From NCBI GenBank assembly GCA_027071965.1, contig JALSYJ010000023.1, forward strand, positions 1 to 21,375: a DNA stretch of 21,375 nucleotides, in the 5' to 3' direction. The first letter of the stretch is position 1; every line of letters starts with the position of its first letter. Both the position numbers and the translations under genes were made by a program. The notes under the pieces are model-generated. The model searched no databases. It worked only from the letters and a program-made list of their open reading frames with translations, and was not told the origin of the DNA. The stretch is from Robiginitomaculum sp. Lineage in GTDB: Bacteria > Pseudomonadota > Alphaproteobacteria > Caulobacterales > Maricaulaceae. Below are positions 7,052 to 14,923 of the stretch, in pieces.

Positions 7052-8686
7052 ATGGCAGACAACAAAACCGGACAACAGGCTGATCAAGAGCACCAAACAG
7101 GCATACTTGGTGCAATTGAACGCGCTGGAAACAAGCTTCCTGATCCGGTTTTCTTGTTTTTCTATTTGATCTTCGCCTTAATGGCAGTCTCTGTAATTGC
7201 GTCAATGCTTGGCCTGACAGCCACATTAAACGATCAGATATTGTCCGGCATGGGTCAAGCCAGCCTTGACCGCTTTGGAATCAAGGATGATGGCATAATT
7301 TCTGCCATTAGTTTGATCTCCGGCCAGAACATCCAGCGCCTGTGGGTGGAAATGCCAAAAACCTTTACTCACTTCCACCCGCTTGGTTATGTTCTGGTGG
7401 TGATGCTAGGCGCCGGTGTTGCCGAACGCTCAGGGCTTTTCTCCAGCGCCATGCGAGCCGCCGTTAGCGGTGCCCCCACCTTTTTACTAACACCGGCAGT
7501 TGCCTTCATTGCCATGGTTGGCAATCATGCTGCCGATGCTGCCTATGTGGTGCTTATTCCTTTGGCTGGTGTATTATTTGCCTCTGCCGGACGCCACCCG
7601 CTGGCTGGTATTGCCGCTGCATTTGCCGGCGTTTCCGGTGGCTTTTCAGCCAACATCACCCCCGGTCAGCTTGATGCGCTGTTATTCGGTATCACCCAAC
7701 AGGCCGGTGAAGTGCTGGTTCCGTCATATGAAGCCAATATTGCCGGCAATTGGTATTTCATTCTGGCAATGACCTTTATTTTTATGCCGTTGATATGGTT
7801 TGTAACCGATGTATTGATTGAACCTAGGCTGGGCAAGTACAAGGCCGAAGGCGATGCAAAAAACTCTGTAGCCGAAAAGAACCAGCCTTTAACTCCGGAG
7901 CAAAAAAAGGGCCTGCGTCATGCCGGTATTGCCTGTTTGACGGTTACCGGGTTTTGGCTATTCATGACCTTTGGCCCCGGCACTCCATTGATTGCAGATG
8001 AAGGGGCTGGTGCTGACAGCGATCTTGTTTTGCAGATGCGGCCCCTGTTTCAGTCTCTGGTAGCTGCGTTTTTTATTTTGTTTCTTGCCGCCGGTTGGGC
8101 CTATGGCAAGGCCGCAGGAACGGTCAAGGAAAAACAGGATGTTGTGCGCATGATGACCGATTCCATGAAAGACCTTGGCTATTACATGGTTCTGGCTTTT
8201 GCTGCTGCTCACTTTGTGGCCATGTTTAACTGGTCAAATCTTGGCCTGATATCTGCGGTTCATGGCGCAGAAGCCATTGAAAAATCCGGGCTGCCATTGC
8301 CAATCCTGCTTGGCCTGATCGTATTGTTCTCAGGCCTGATTAACCTGTTTGTAGGTTCAGCCAGCGCTAAATGGGCCTTGCTGGCTCCGGTACTGGTACC
8401 AATGTTAATGCTGCTTGGGGTCAGTCCCGAAGGTGCAACCGCCGCCTATCGTGTGGGCGATAGCGCCACCAATATCATTACGCCTTTGATGGTGTATTTC
8501 CCGCTTATTCTGGTGTTCTGCCAGCGCTGGAAACCTGACTTTGGCATTGGCAGCCTTACTGCGATGATGATCCCTTATTCTATCTGGATTATGATTATCG
8601 GGCTGGTTTTGATGATGTTGTGGGTGTTTCTCGGACTTCCCCTTGGCCCCGGTGCAGAAGTGATCTATTCCCTGCCGGGGGCTTAA
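7052..8686 (+). CDS. AbgT-family transporter
   Basis: Inner-membrane transporter of the AbgT family. E. coli AbgT imports p-aminobenzoyl-glutamate, a folate breakdown product, while YdaH and MtrF were reported to export sulfonamides. The 544-residue protein has many transmembrane segments (for example 32-54, 112-122, 145-180, 233-251, 332-350, 376-392, 416-434, 476-490, 505-528) and the family hairpin motifs GNHAADAAYVVLIPLAG (157-173) and NITPGQLDALLFG (201-213). N431, W441, P459, R467 and D470 keep the spacing of the residues I recall as important in YdaH (N390, W400, P418, R426, D429). A G-rich ribosome-binding site lies seven bases before the ATG. No abgA/abgB-like hydrolase genes are adjacent, so neither import of p-aminobenzoyl-glutamate nor drug export can be chosen from context. 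The stop codon lies in the first copy of a short direct repeat. Confidence 0.93.
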   Translation: MADNKTGQQADQEHQTGILGAIERAGNKLPDPVFLFFYLIFALMAVSVIASMLGLTATLNDQILSGMGQASLDRFGIKDDGIISAISLISGQNIQRLWVEMPKTFTHFHPLGYVLVVMLGAGVAERSGLFSSAMRAAVSGAPTFLLTPAVAFIAMVGNHAADAAYVVLIPLAGVLFASAGRHPLAGIAAAFAGVSGGFSANITPGQLDALLFGITQQAGEVLVPSYEANIAGNWYFILAMTFIFMPLIWFVTDVLIEPRLGKYKAEGDAKNSVAEKNQPLTPEQKKGLRHAGIACLTVTGFWLFMTFGPGTPLIADEGAGADSDLVLQMRPLFQSLVAAFFILFLAAGWAYGKAAGTVKEKQDVVRMMTDSMKDLGYYMVLAFAAAHFVAMFNWSNLGLISAVHGAEAIEKSGLPLPILLGLIVLFSGLINLFVGSASAKWALLAPVLVPMLMLLGVSPEGATAAYRVGDSATNIITPLMVYFPLILVFCQRWKPDFGIGSLTAMMIPYSIWIMIIGLVLMMLWVFLGLPLGPGAEVIYSLPGA

Positions 8687-8708
8687 AGTCTGGGCCGGGG
8701 GCTTAAAG
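8674..8708. repeat. 15-bp direct repeat across the abgT-family stop codon
   Basis: GCCGGGGGCTTAAAG occurs at 8674-8688 and again, unchanged, at 8694-8708, with a 5-base gap (20-bp period). The first copy contains the end of the transporter gene, including its TAA. The second follows in non-coding sequence. It looks like a small local duplication by replication slippage; no function is evident. Confidence 0.85.
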
Positions 8709-8766
8709 CCTTAACACAAATTGTCCGGTAAAACAGTTGTGAAAGCATCTCGTCTGAGCTTTCTGC

Positions 8767-8997
8767 TTATTCGGCTGCGTCTTTTTCCTCTATATCTTCT
8801 TCAAACATAAGCAGCTCTCCGGGCTGGCATTTTAGTTCCCGGCACAGAGCCTCCAGCGTTGAAAAACGCACGGCTTTTGCCTTGCCGGTTTTTAAGATAG
8901 ATAAATTGGCCATGGTCACACCGACCCGGTCGCACAACTCGGTCAGTGACATGCGTCGATCCAGTAAAACCCTGTCCAATGTAACACGAATGGCCAT
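8767..8997 (-). CDS. Small XRE/Cro-type DNA-binding regulator (YozG-like)
   Basis: This 76-residue protein is almost entirely a Cro/CI-type helix-turn-helix: SLTELCDRVGVTMANLSILKTGKAKAVRF (about 17-45), then STLEALCRELKCQPGELL, typical of small YozG-like regulators, and an acidic tail (EEDIEEKDAAE). It probably binds DNA as a dimer. It lies 8 bp after the DUF2975 gene, and its ribosome-binding site (AGGGA) overlaps the DUF2975 stop codon TAG, which points to coupled translation. Small XRE proteins next to DUF2975 membrane proteins are a recurrent bacterial pair of unknown role. The 12-bp inverted repeat upstream of the pair is a plausible autoregulatory operator (inference). Confidence 0.88.
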   Translation of the reverse strand: MAIRVTLDRVLLDRRMSLTELCDRVGVTMANLSILKTGKAKAVRFSTLEALCRELKCQPGELLMFEEDIEEKDAAE

Positions 8998-9005
8998 ATA
9001 TATCC

Positions 9006-9548
9006 CTAAATGGTCAGTTTTTGTTCCTGGCGCAATTTTGCACCTTCACGAAATATCTCGGTTAACACAATCAACACGATAACCGCCATCCACAAAGACC
9101 AATTGATATGAAATTCTCCTTTTAGGCCAGCCAATGCACCACCAAACCATTTCTGGGCCATCAGCGCCCCTGAGGAAAATCCCATATTCAGAACCTCAAA
9201 TACCACCAAAACTATCCAAATAGTACGCATATGCACTGCATTTTCCGGCACAAATGGATCACCTGCAATAAGTGTTGCAAAAATTTTCCGCAATCGGCTG
9301 ATAACTGTTTGAGCAGCCAATACAAAAATGGCAAACATAATTGCAAACGGCCAGACCAAAGCCGGAGGAGGGGCCTTCGCCACCCAGCTTAAATCATAAA
9401 ACTGATCCACGATCAGTGCAGGAATGCCAAACAAGAACAACAAGGCCAGAGCAATCCACAATGCCCAGCTCAACACCCCAAGTCCGGCGTCAATGGCAAC
9501 GGTAATTGAATTTTTGCCCAATGCCTTCACAAAACCATACCTTTTCAT
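9006..9548 (-). CDS. DUF2975 four-helix membrane protein
   Basis: A 180-residue inner-membrane protein with four hydrophobic segments at about 20-48, 64-84, 108-128 and 148-166. Between segments 2 and 3 lies RLRKIFATLIAGDPFVPENA, and the C-terminus is EIFREGAKLRQEQKLTI. Both are hallmarks I associate with DUF2975, whose members end in a similar FREG-L-EEQ-LTV stretch. The biochemical function of the family is unknown. It is first in a two-gene unit with the XRE regulator. The ATG at 9548 has no clear Shine-Dalgarno sequence. Its upstream region, shared with divergent rdgB, holds a perfect 12-bp inverted repeat. The pairing suggests a membrane component that senses or transmits a signal to the regulator, but nothing in the sequence proves this. 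Confidence 0.85.
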   Translation of the reverse strand: MKRYGFVKALGKNSITVAIDAGLGVLSWALWIALALLFLFGIPALIVDQFYDLSWVAKAPPPALVWPFAIMFAIFVLAAQTVISRLRKIFATLIAGDPFVPENAVHMRTIWIVLVVFEVLNMGFSSGALMAQKWFGGALAGLKGEFHINWSLWMAVIVLIVLTEIFREGAKLRQEQKLTI

Positions 9549-9608
9549 AACAGACCATACGGTGCAGAATGAACTGCTGGCTAATAAAGCCTGAACATAA
9601 GACCATTG

Positions 9609-9640
9609 TTGTTATTCGATAAGGCTATATCGAATAACAA
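9609..9640. promoter_or_regulatory. Perfect 12-bp inverted repeat, candidate operator between the DUF2975-XRE pair and rdgB
   Basis: TTGTTATTCGAT (9609-9620) and its exact reverse complement ATCGAATAACAA (9629-9640) flank an 8-base spacer AAGGCTAT. The site is in the 133-bp gap between two divergent genes, 60 bp before the DUF2975 ATG and 41 bp before rdgB. It is not followed by a T-run on either strand and is not at a gene end, so a terminator is unlikely. A dimeric regulator site, perhaps for the neighbouring XRE protein, fits best. Confidence 0.6.
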
Positions 9641-9681
9641 TCAAGATAAACTTAAAAAGAAGCAACGGAAAAAACAAGCAT

Positions 9682-10302
9682 ATGCCCCAGATACCAACAG
9701 CAAGGAAAATAAGCCATATCGTGGTTGCCAGCCATAATTCCGGCAAGATAACTGAAATAGCTGATTTATTGCAGCCATTGCAAATAAAGGTGCAAAGCGC
9801 ACTGGATATGGGGCTTGGGGATATTGAGGAAACCGGATCTACCTTTGAGGAAAACGCCATATTAAAAGCAAAAACAGTGGCCGATGCTAGCAATTTGCCC
9901 GCGCTTGGTGATGATTCAGGATTGATGGTGGATGCATTGGGTGGTGAGCCGGGCATCTATACCGCACGCTGGGCGGAGCGCCCCGGACAGCCACGCAATT
10001 GGGAATATGCCATGGGCAAAGTGGCGCAAAAGCTACAAGAAGCAAAAGCTACAAGCTGGTCGGCAAAGTTTGTTTGCGTTCTGGCTCTGGCACAGCCCGA
10101 CGGACAAATTGCAGTGGAGCGCGGAGAAGTGGCTGGTAAGCTTGTATGGCCACTTCGAGGCAGCAAGGGCTTTGGGTTTGATCCCATGTTTGTGCCCACC
10201 GGCCACAAGCAAACCTTTGGCGAAATGGATCCTGTTGCAAAACATCAAATCAGCCACCGCCACATGGCTTTTCAAAAACTCTTGCGCAATCATTTACAAT
10301 GA
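9682..10302 (+). CDS. rdgB: dITP/XTP pyrophosphatase (RdgB/HAM1)
   Basis: Nucleotide-pool sanitiser that hydrolyses dITP, ITP and XTP to monophosphates and pyrophosphate, preventing incorporation of deaminated purines. The 206 residues show the family motifs: ASHNSGKITEI (16-26), ETGSTFEENAILKA (50-63), LGDDSGLMVDALGGEPGIYTARWA (about 75-98; the aspartates are catalytic or metal-binding), SKGFGFDPMFVP (161-172) and SHR near the C-terminus (191-193), which recognises the purine base. The ATG at 9682 has only a weak ribosome-binding site, but no better start keeps the beta strand before SHNSGK. Its stop codon overlaps the hemW start (ATGA). Confidence 0.97.
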   Translation: MPQIPTARKISHIVVASHNSGKITEIADLLQPLQIKVQSALDMGLGDIEETGSTFEENAILKAKTVADASNLPALGDDSGLMVDALGGEPGIYTARWAERPGQPRNWEYAMGKVAQKLQEAKATSWSAKFVCVLALAQPDGQIAVERGEVAGKLVWPLRGSKGFGFDPMFVPTGHKQTFGEMDPVAKHQISHRHMAFQKLLRNHLQ

Positions 10303-11450
10303 AACGACAAATACCTGCCCTGCTTGGTCTTTATATACATTGGCCCTATTGCTCCCACATCTGTCCTTATTGCGACTTTAACGTCCGCAGGGATCGGGGC
10401 CGGGACACGGATTTTCTGGTGGATGCAATAATTGCAGATATTACCGGCAACGCACTGCGTATTGATGAGCCACGCGCCTTGACATCTCTGGCATTTGGCG
10501 GTGGCACCCCATCAAGATTACAGGCATCACAAATCAGCAGGATTTTGGATGCGGCAGAACGCGAATTTGGCTTTCTGCCAGACATTGAAATTTCACTGGA
10601 AGCAAACCCTGCGGACAATCAAGGCGATTGCTTTAGGGATTTTGCCGCGCTGGGAATAAACCGTCTGTCTCTTGGCATACAGTCCCTAAATGCACAGGAG
10701 CTTCAGTTTCTGGGCCGCGACCACAGCCCCGAAGAAGCGCGCCGGGCTCTTGATGCCGCGGCCAAACACTTTTCCTCGGTTTCCGCCGATTTTATTTATG
10801 GTCTTCCCGAGCAACAGCCCCATCACTGGCAAAAAAGTCTACAGGAGATTATGGCTTTGGGTCTGGAGCATTTGTCATTGTACTGCCTGTCAATTGAACC
10901 ACGAACCGTATTTGCCAAGCGTCATAAACAAGGGCTTTTGTTCCCGCTTGAGGATGACTTGGTGGCGGATCTTTATCAATGCGCACAAAACATGGCTGCA
11001 GAACACAGGATGAATGCCTATGAAACTTCCAACCATGCTGCCAGCTTATCTGCACGCTCTGTACACAATTTGCTGTATTGGCAGGGCGATGACTGGATAG
11101 GTGTCGGGCCCGGTGCCCATGGCCGGTTAAGCATACAAGGTCAGCGTCAGGAACTGGCTACATATTGCCGACCACAAGACTATGCAAAAGCAGTGTCTGA
11201 AAACGGGTGGGGCATACAGGTGCAAAATGCCTTGACCCCGCTTGAGGATCTTGCAGAGCGAATAGTGCTGGGCTTGCGGCTAAGAGACGGTATTCATCTT
11301 GAACAATTACAAGACAGGGCTGGCGCCAGCGTTTCAAGGAAAAACCTGAATGAACTTGTTGCAGGCGAGTTTTTACGCCTAAATAATCATTACCTGCAAG
11401 CAACAGAGCCCTTGCTGGTTGATCGTATTGCCAGTGAATTGTTGTGTTAA
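10299..11450 (+). CDS. hemW: Heme chaperone HemW (radical SAM, HemN-like)
   Basis: Radical SAM protein of the HemN-like group now called HemW, which binds heme and inserts it into respiratory enzymes; it was formerly misnamed coproporphyrinogen III oxidase. The 383 residues show the iron-sulphur cluster motif WPYCSHICPYCDF with C18, C22 and C25. The next position that is cysteine in true HemN is F27, typical of HemW. Also present are GGGTPS (67-72), the SAM-binding stretch EISLEANP, GINRLSLGIQS, and the HemW-type HNLLYWQGDDWIGVGPGAHG. The ATG overlaps the rdgB stop by four bases (ATGA), so the two are translationally coupled. It converges with the LpoA-like gene across a 36-bp gap. Confidence 0.95.
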   Translation: MKRQIPALLGLYIHWPYCSHICPYCDFNVRRDRGRDTDFLVDAIIADITGNALRIDEPRALTSLAFGGGTPSRLQASQISRILDAAEREFGFLPDIEISLEANPADNQGDCFRDFAALGINRLSLGIQSLNAQELQFLGRDHSPEEARRALDAAAKHFSSVSADFIYGLPEQQPHHWQKSLQEIMALGLEHLSLYCLSIEPRTVFAKRHKQGLLFPLEDDLVADLYQCAQNMAAEHRMNAYETSNHAASLSARSVHNLLYWQGDDWIGVGPGAHGRLSIQGQRQELATYCRPQDYAKAVSENGWGIQVQNALTPLEDLAERIVLGLRLRDGIHLEQLQDRAGASVSRKNLNELVAGEFLRLNNHYLQATEPLLVDRIASELLC

Positions 11451-11486
11451 TATTCCCAAGCGGCCCGAATAACTAACAGCTTGTTT

Positions 11487-12842
11487 CTAGAACCCTTCTG
11501 GCTCAAATGCTACCGGCGCCGGGTCAAGCACTTCAAACCGGCCTTTGCGCATTTGGTAAACGGCCAGGGAATGCTCAGCAAGACCATCAGCCGAAAACCT
11601 GAACAGCCCTGTTGCACCGGCAAAACCCTGCCTGCGTTCAAGCTCGTCTATCCTGATGTACACTGTACCATCTGCGGTAATTTCTGTTATCGCAGCGGCT
11701 GTGCGCACAGCATCATAAGTAAGGGGCGCAAGCCGCAAGGGCTTTTCTCCAAAAATACGAACAAAACTTGCGCGAAAAGCATCAATAGACGGTTTTGCCG
11801 GGCCCACAAACCAGCCGCCATTTAATGCTGGTTCACGGTTTAGTTTGTCATCAAACCACTGTCCTGTACCCAAAAACCTGGTTTTACGCGGGTCCACATC
11901 ATAATAAGGCAAAAGCGGAGCTAAAGATTGCAGTCGCAGACCACCTTCAGCAATTAAAACGGCACTATATGGTAACTCAAACACAAATTCAGGATCCAAA
12001 GCAGGATCACCAACGCCACCTTCTTCACGCCATATCTGTAACAACTCTTCACGTTCTTCCGCATGAGCCAGTTTAGCGATGGGGGCGTTTTTTGGCCCGT
12101 TCTCTCCGGGGTAAACAGCAACCTCCTTCAACTCAGCACCATTGATCAGTGTCTGGATTTGCATGGAGCTTTCCACGCGGTCACCATATTTGCTTTTATT
12201 GCGTAACAAGGCAAAGGAGATGTGTCCTTGCATCACGGAGTAACTAATGATTCTGGCTATTTCTATTTCAGGGCGGAAATTCAATAAATAAACGCCATCT
12301 CCTGCTACTGAAGCATCCGTAGAAAAGGCAATAACTGGAATATTTGCGCGGCTTGCTTCTTCTGATACTCCCGATACTGCCGCCGACAAAAGCGGGCCAA
12401 CAAAAATGTCCGCTCCATCGACAATTGCGGAACGCGCAGCCTCAACAGCTCCATGCCGGGTGCCGCCAGTGTCCTTGGGGATCAGAACCAGTCGCAAATC
12501 ACCGCCTTCAATCACGGCCATCTGAGCTGCATCAAGCATTGAATTGGCCTGCGCTCGTACCCCGGAGTTTTTGGCAGAAAACGGCAATAGCAAAGCAATG
12601 CGCACCACATCCCGGCCTTGCATATGCGGCATTAACAGCTTGCCGCCCAGCCACGGGCTTGGCTGATATGCCGGGGGCGAAACCTCAGAAGATGGTTCCT
12701 GCGGGCTAGTTTGAGAAGGTTGACCCTGCTGGCTTAAAATCGGGCCTTGTGCTTCATTTGTGGCACAGGCAACCAGAAAAATCGGAAACAGTAAGGCAAG
12801 ACAAAGCAATCTTGCGCTGATAAGCCGTGGATTGAGAGACAT
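11487..12842 (-). CDS. LpoA-like periplasmic-binding-fold lipoprotein (putative penicillin-binding protein activator)
   Basis: Predicted lipoprotein of 451 residues: signal peptide with a lipobox ending LVAC (C26), a Pro/Ser/Gln-rich linker (about 32-65), then a type I periplasmic-binding fold. The latter is seen in VRIALLLPFSAKNSGV, DTGGTRHGAVEAARSAIVDGADIFVGPLLS, NIPVIAFSTDASV and GWFVGP. This is the C-terminal fold of E. coli LpoA, which activates PBP1a from the outer membrane; the N-terminal TPR part of LpoA is missing, as is usual in alphaproteobacterial versions. I chose the ATG at 12842 rather than an upstream start at 12902. The longer form would put 20 extra residues before the signal peptide and overlap rsmI, while 12842 has GGAA at good spacing. 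Divergent from rsmI. Activation of a penicillin-binding protein is inferred, and another ligand-binding role is possible. Confidence 0.85.
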   Translation of the reverse strand: MSLNPRLISARLLCLALLFPIFLVACATNEAQGPILSQQGQPSQTSPQEPSSEVSPPAYQPSPWLGGKLLMPHMQGRDVVRIALLLPFSAKNSGVRAQANSMLDAAQMAVIEGGDLRLVLIPKDTGGTRHGAVEAARSAIVDGADIFVGPLLSAAVSGVSEEASRANIPVIAFSTDASVAGDGVYLLNFRPEIEIARIISYSVMQGHISFALLRNKSKYGDRVESSMQIQTLINGAELKEVAVYPGENGPKNAPIAKLAHAEEREELLQIWREEGGVGDPALDPEFVFELPYSAVLIAEGGLRLQSLAPLLPYYDVDPRKTRFLGTGQWFDDKLNREPALNGGWFVGPAKPSIDAFRASFVRIFGEKPLRLAPLTYDAVRTAAAITEITADGTVYIRIDELERRQGFAGATGLFRFSADGLAEHSLAVYQMRKGRFEVLDPAPVAFEPEGF

Positions 12843-12889
12843 TTTTGTTCCATACTTAACAATCAGAACTCTAACGATAGCGGCCCCGA

Positions 12890-13792
12890 ATGTCAGAAGC
12901 AAATATTGTAAGCAAAAAATGGCAAGAAGATGTCACCTTGTCCAGCGGCTCGCTGCCTGCGGGACTGTATCTGGTGGCAACCCCCATTGGTAATTTACGG
13001 GATATTACATTGCGTGCCCTTGATATACTGGCTTGCGCTGATTTGATTTTGGCTGAGGATACACGTCATTCCAAGCGGCTGCTTGAAAAATATATGATCA
13101 GCACCCCCATGCGCCCCTATCATGAACATAATGCTGCCAGAACACTGCCTGTCATATTGGCGGCACTGAATGAGGGACAGGCAGTGGCGCTGATCAGTGA
13201 TGCAGGAACCCCTTTGGTTTCAGACCCCGGTTTTAAGCTGGTGCGAACTGTTGCCGAAAATGGCCATGCCATCATTCCAATTCCAGGAGCATCGGCAGTA
13301 TTGGGTGCGCTGTGCGTATCGGCCCTGCCTACCGACAGGTTTTTGTTTGCAGGCTTTGCGCCGCCCAAAACTGGGGCCAGACAGAAGTTTTTCAAGGAAC
13401 TTGTTTCTGTACCCGCCACATTGATCTTTTTTGAAGCGCCGGGACGAGTACTGGTCAGCCTAAAAGATATGCTTGCCGTATTTGGGCCGCGCCCTGCGGT
13501 ATTGGCACGCGAACTCACCAAAATTCATGAAACCGTGATTCGCACATCGTTACCTGATCTTATTGAACAGGTTTCCTCACAAAAAATTCGCGGCGAATGT
13601 GTTCTGGTTTTAGGTCCACCGGCAACCGGAACGGCTACATTAAGCGAACAGCAAATTGACGCAGCACTAATCGAGGCTCTTGGCCGGGTAGGGGTCAAAC
13701 AGGCCGCAAAGGATGTGGCAAATATTTGTCAAAAGCCTGCGCGGGAATTATACGCACGGGCTGTTAAGCTGCAGACCCCGAATGATGCATAA
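12890..13792 (+). CDS. rsmI: 16S rRNA (cytidine-1402-2'-O)-methyltransferase RsmI
   Basis: SAM-dependent 2'-O-methyltransferase for C1402 of 16S rRNA, in the decoding centre (E. coli yraL). The 300-residue protein shows the tetrapyrrole-methylase-type fold: GLYLVATPIGNLRDITLRAL (25-44), LAEDTRHSKRLL, YHEHN (77-81), LISDAGTPLVSDPGFKLV (101-118) and PIPGASAVLGAL (130-141), all diagnostic of RsmI. There is no clear ribosome-binding site before the ATG, so translation may be leaderless or from a weak site. The 47-bp gap to the divergent LpoA-like gene must hold both promoters. Its end overlaps yraN. Confidence 0.96.
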   Translation: MSEANIVSKKWQEDVTLSSGSLPAGLYLVATPIGNLRDITLRALDILACADLILAEDTRHSKRLLEKYMISTPMRPYHEHNAARTLPVILAALNEGQAVALISDAGTPLVSDPGFKLVRTVAENGHAIIPIPGASAVLGALCVSALPTDRFLFAGFAPPKTGARQKFFKELVSVPATLIFFEAPGRVLVSLKDMLAVFGPRPAVLARELTKIHETVIRTSLPDLIEQVSSQKIRGECVLVLGPPATGTATLSEQQIDAALIEALGRVGVKQAAKDVANICQKPARELYARAVKLQTPNDA

Positions 13793-14183
13793 TCATAGCA
13801 AAACCTCCCGGCGCCAGCGCGCAGAGAGACGAGGCCGTCGCGGTGAAAGAATTGCTGCTCTTTGGTTAATGCTCTGTGGCTACCGGATTTGCCAAATGCG
13901 TTATCGCAACCGCGCTGGAGAAATAGATATTATAGCGCGCCGGGGAAAATGGCTTATATTTGTGGAGGTAAAAGCCCGCGCCAAAGGAGCCAGCGCTTTT
14001 GATGTCTCCCGGTCACAGGCGGATAGAATGATACGGGCCGCCAACCTGTACCTGGCAAAACAACCGCTATCAGCGCACATGGAAACCAGATTTGATCTTG
14101 TCTTGCTTGGGAATTGGCGCTGGCCTCAGCATATTCAGGGCGCGTTTTTTGATGATAGCTGGGGCGGCAGATCAATCACTTAA
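13782..14183 (+). CDS. yraN: YraN / UPF0102 endonuclease-like protein
   Basis: This 133-residue protein belongs to the YraN (UPF0102) family, which has a restriction-endonuclease-like fold and an unknown cellular role. The nuclease core is visible: RRGERIAALWL with E22, then GEIDIIARRGKWLIFVEVKAR with E47, D49, E62 and K64 (the E-x-D and E-x-K pattern). Two adjacent ATGs, at 13782 and 13785, overlap the last codons of rsmI and fit the family length. A longer frame open from 13713 would add 23 residues and run deep inside rsmI, so I rejected it. It shares the rsmI transcript, as also seen near E. coli yraL/yraM. Confidence 0.9.
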   Translation: MMHNHSKTSRRQRAERRGRRGERIAALWLMLCGYRICQMRYRNRAGEIDIIARRGKWLIFVEVKARAKGASAFDVSRSQADRMIRAANLYLAKQPLSAHMETRFDLVLLGNWRWPQHIQGAFFDDSWGGRSIT

Positions 14184-14239
14184 CTTTTTTTTCGTAAGGT
14201 TTTTGCTACTGATTCGATTTTGTCATTGGAACCAAGGCC

Positions 14240-14857
14240 ATGCGTAAACTGCTAATTATATTATTGCTTGGAACAACTCCGATTTTAACTTCCTGCGTTG
14301 TTGGTGCCATTAGTGGCGCAACATCAAAGCAGCGCTCTATTGGACGAAGCGTTAATGATTCCAGCGCCACTATTTCGCTAAACACCAGACTACGCAGGCA
14401 CGGTGGCATGAAAGGCGTTAGCGTAGAAGTTGCTGATGGGCTGGCATTATTGGCCGGATTTGTACAAACCCCTGAGCACCGCCTTGATGCAGAGCGCATT
14501 GCATGGAGCGCACCCAAGGTAATTAAGGTTGCCAATGAGATCGAGGTTCGTAACTCCAAGGGCTGGTGGTCTGGAGCTAAAGACCGCTGGATAAGTACAC
14601 AGGTGCGTACCCGCATTTTTGCTGATCAGGCAGTAAGATCTACAACCATCAATATAGAAACTCGAAACTCAGTGGTTTATTTGCTAGGCATTGCCCGCTC
14701 TCAAGGCGAAATAGAGCGCATTGTTTCTCATGCCAGATTAACCCCAAATGTCAAAAAAGTAGTCAGCTATATGGTAACGCCGCAAACCCGCGATCAGGAA
14801 ATTATTCCTGCAAAGCCACAAGAAGAATTATTGGGCGGCCCGGACGATAGCTCATAA
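14240..14857 (+). CDS. Dual BON-domain lipoprotein (DolP/YraP-like)
   Basis: Predicted outer-membrane lipoprotein of 205 residues. The signal peptide ends in lipobox ILTSC with C19. Two BON domains follow: about 42-104 (LNTRLRRHGGMKGVSVEVADGLALLAGFVQT) and about 116-180 (VRTRIFADQAVRSTTINIETRNSVVYLLGIARS). The C-terminal tail is polar. The two-BON lipoprotein plan matches E. coli DolP (formerly YraP), which binds anionic phospholipids and supports outer-membrane integrity. In E. coli the gene is also close to yraN and the LpoA gene, so context supports the match. A ribosome-binding site (AAGG) is close to the ATG. I call it DolP-like rather than DolP because BON domains are widespread. Confidence 0.87.
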   Translation: MRKLLIILLLGTTPILTSCVVGAISGATSKQRSIGRSVNDSSATISLNTRLRRHGGMKGVSVEVADGLALLAGFVQTPEHRLDAERIAWSAPKVIKVANEIEVRNSKGWWSGAKDRWISTQVRTRIFADQAVRSTTINIETRNSVVYLLGIARSQGEIERIVSHARLTPNVKKVVSYMVTPQTRDQEIIPAKPQEELLGGPDDSS

Positions 14858-14923
14858 AGCTAAGGCTTGCGCCTATCGTGGCACCGGCTTACTTACATCG
14901 ACAGGAAATAACATAACGGACAT

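Noticed and set aside
12843..12902. Longer N-terminus for the LpoA-like lipoprotein
   Set aside because: It puts 20 residues ahead of a normal lipoprotein signal peptide, overlaps the rsmI start, and has a poorer ribosome-binding site than the ATG at 12842.
13713..13781. Extended yraN start inside rsmI
   Set aside because: The extra 23 residues overlap conserved rsmI coding sequence and exceed the usual family length; two ATGs at 13782 and 13785 fit better.
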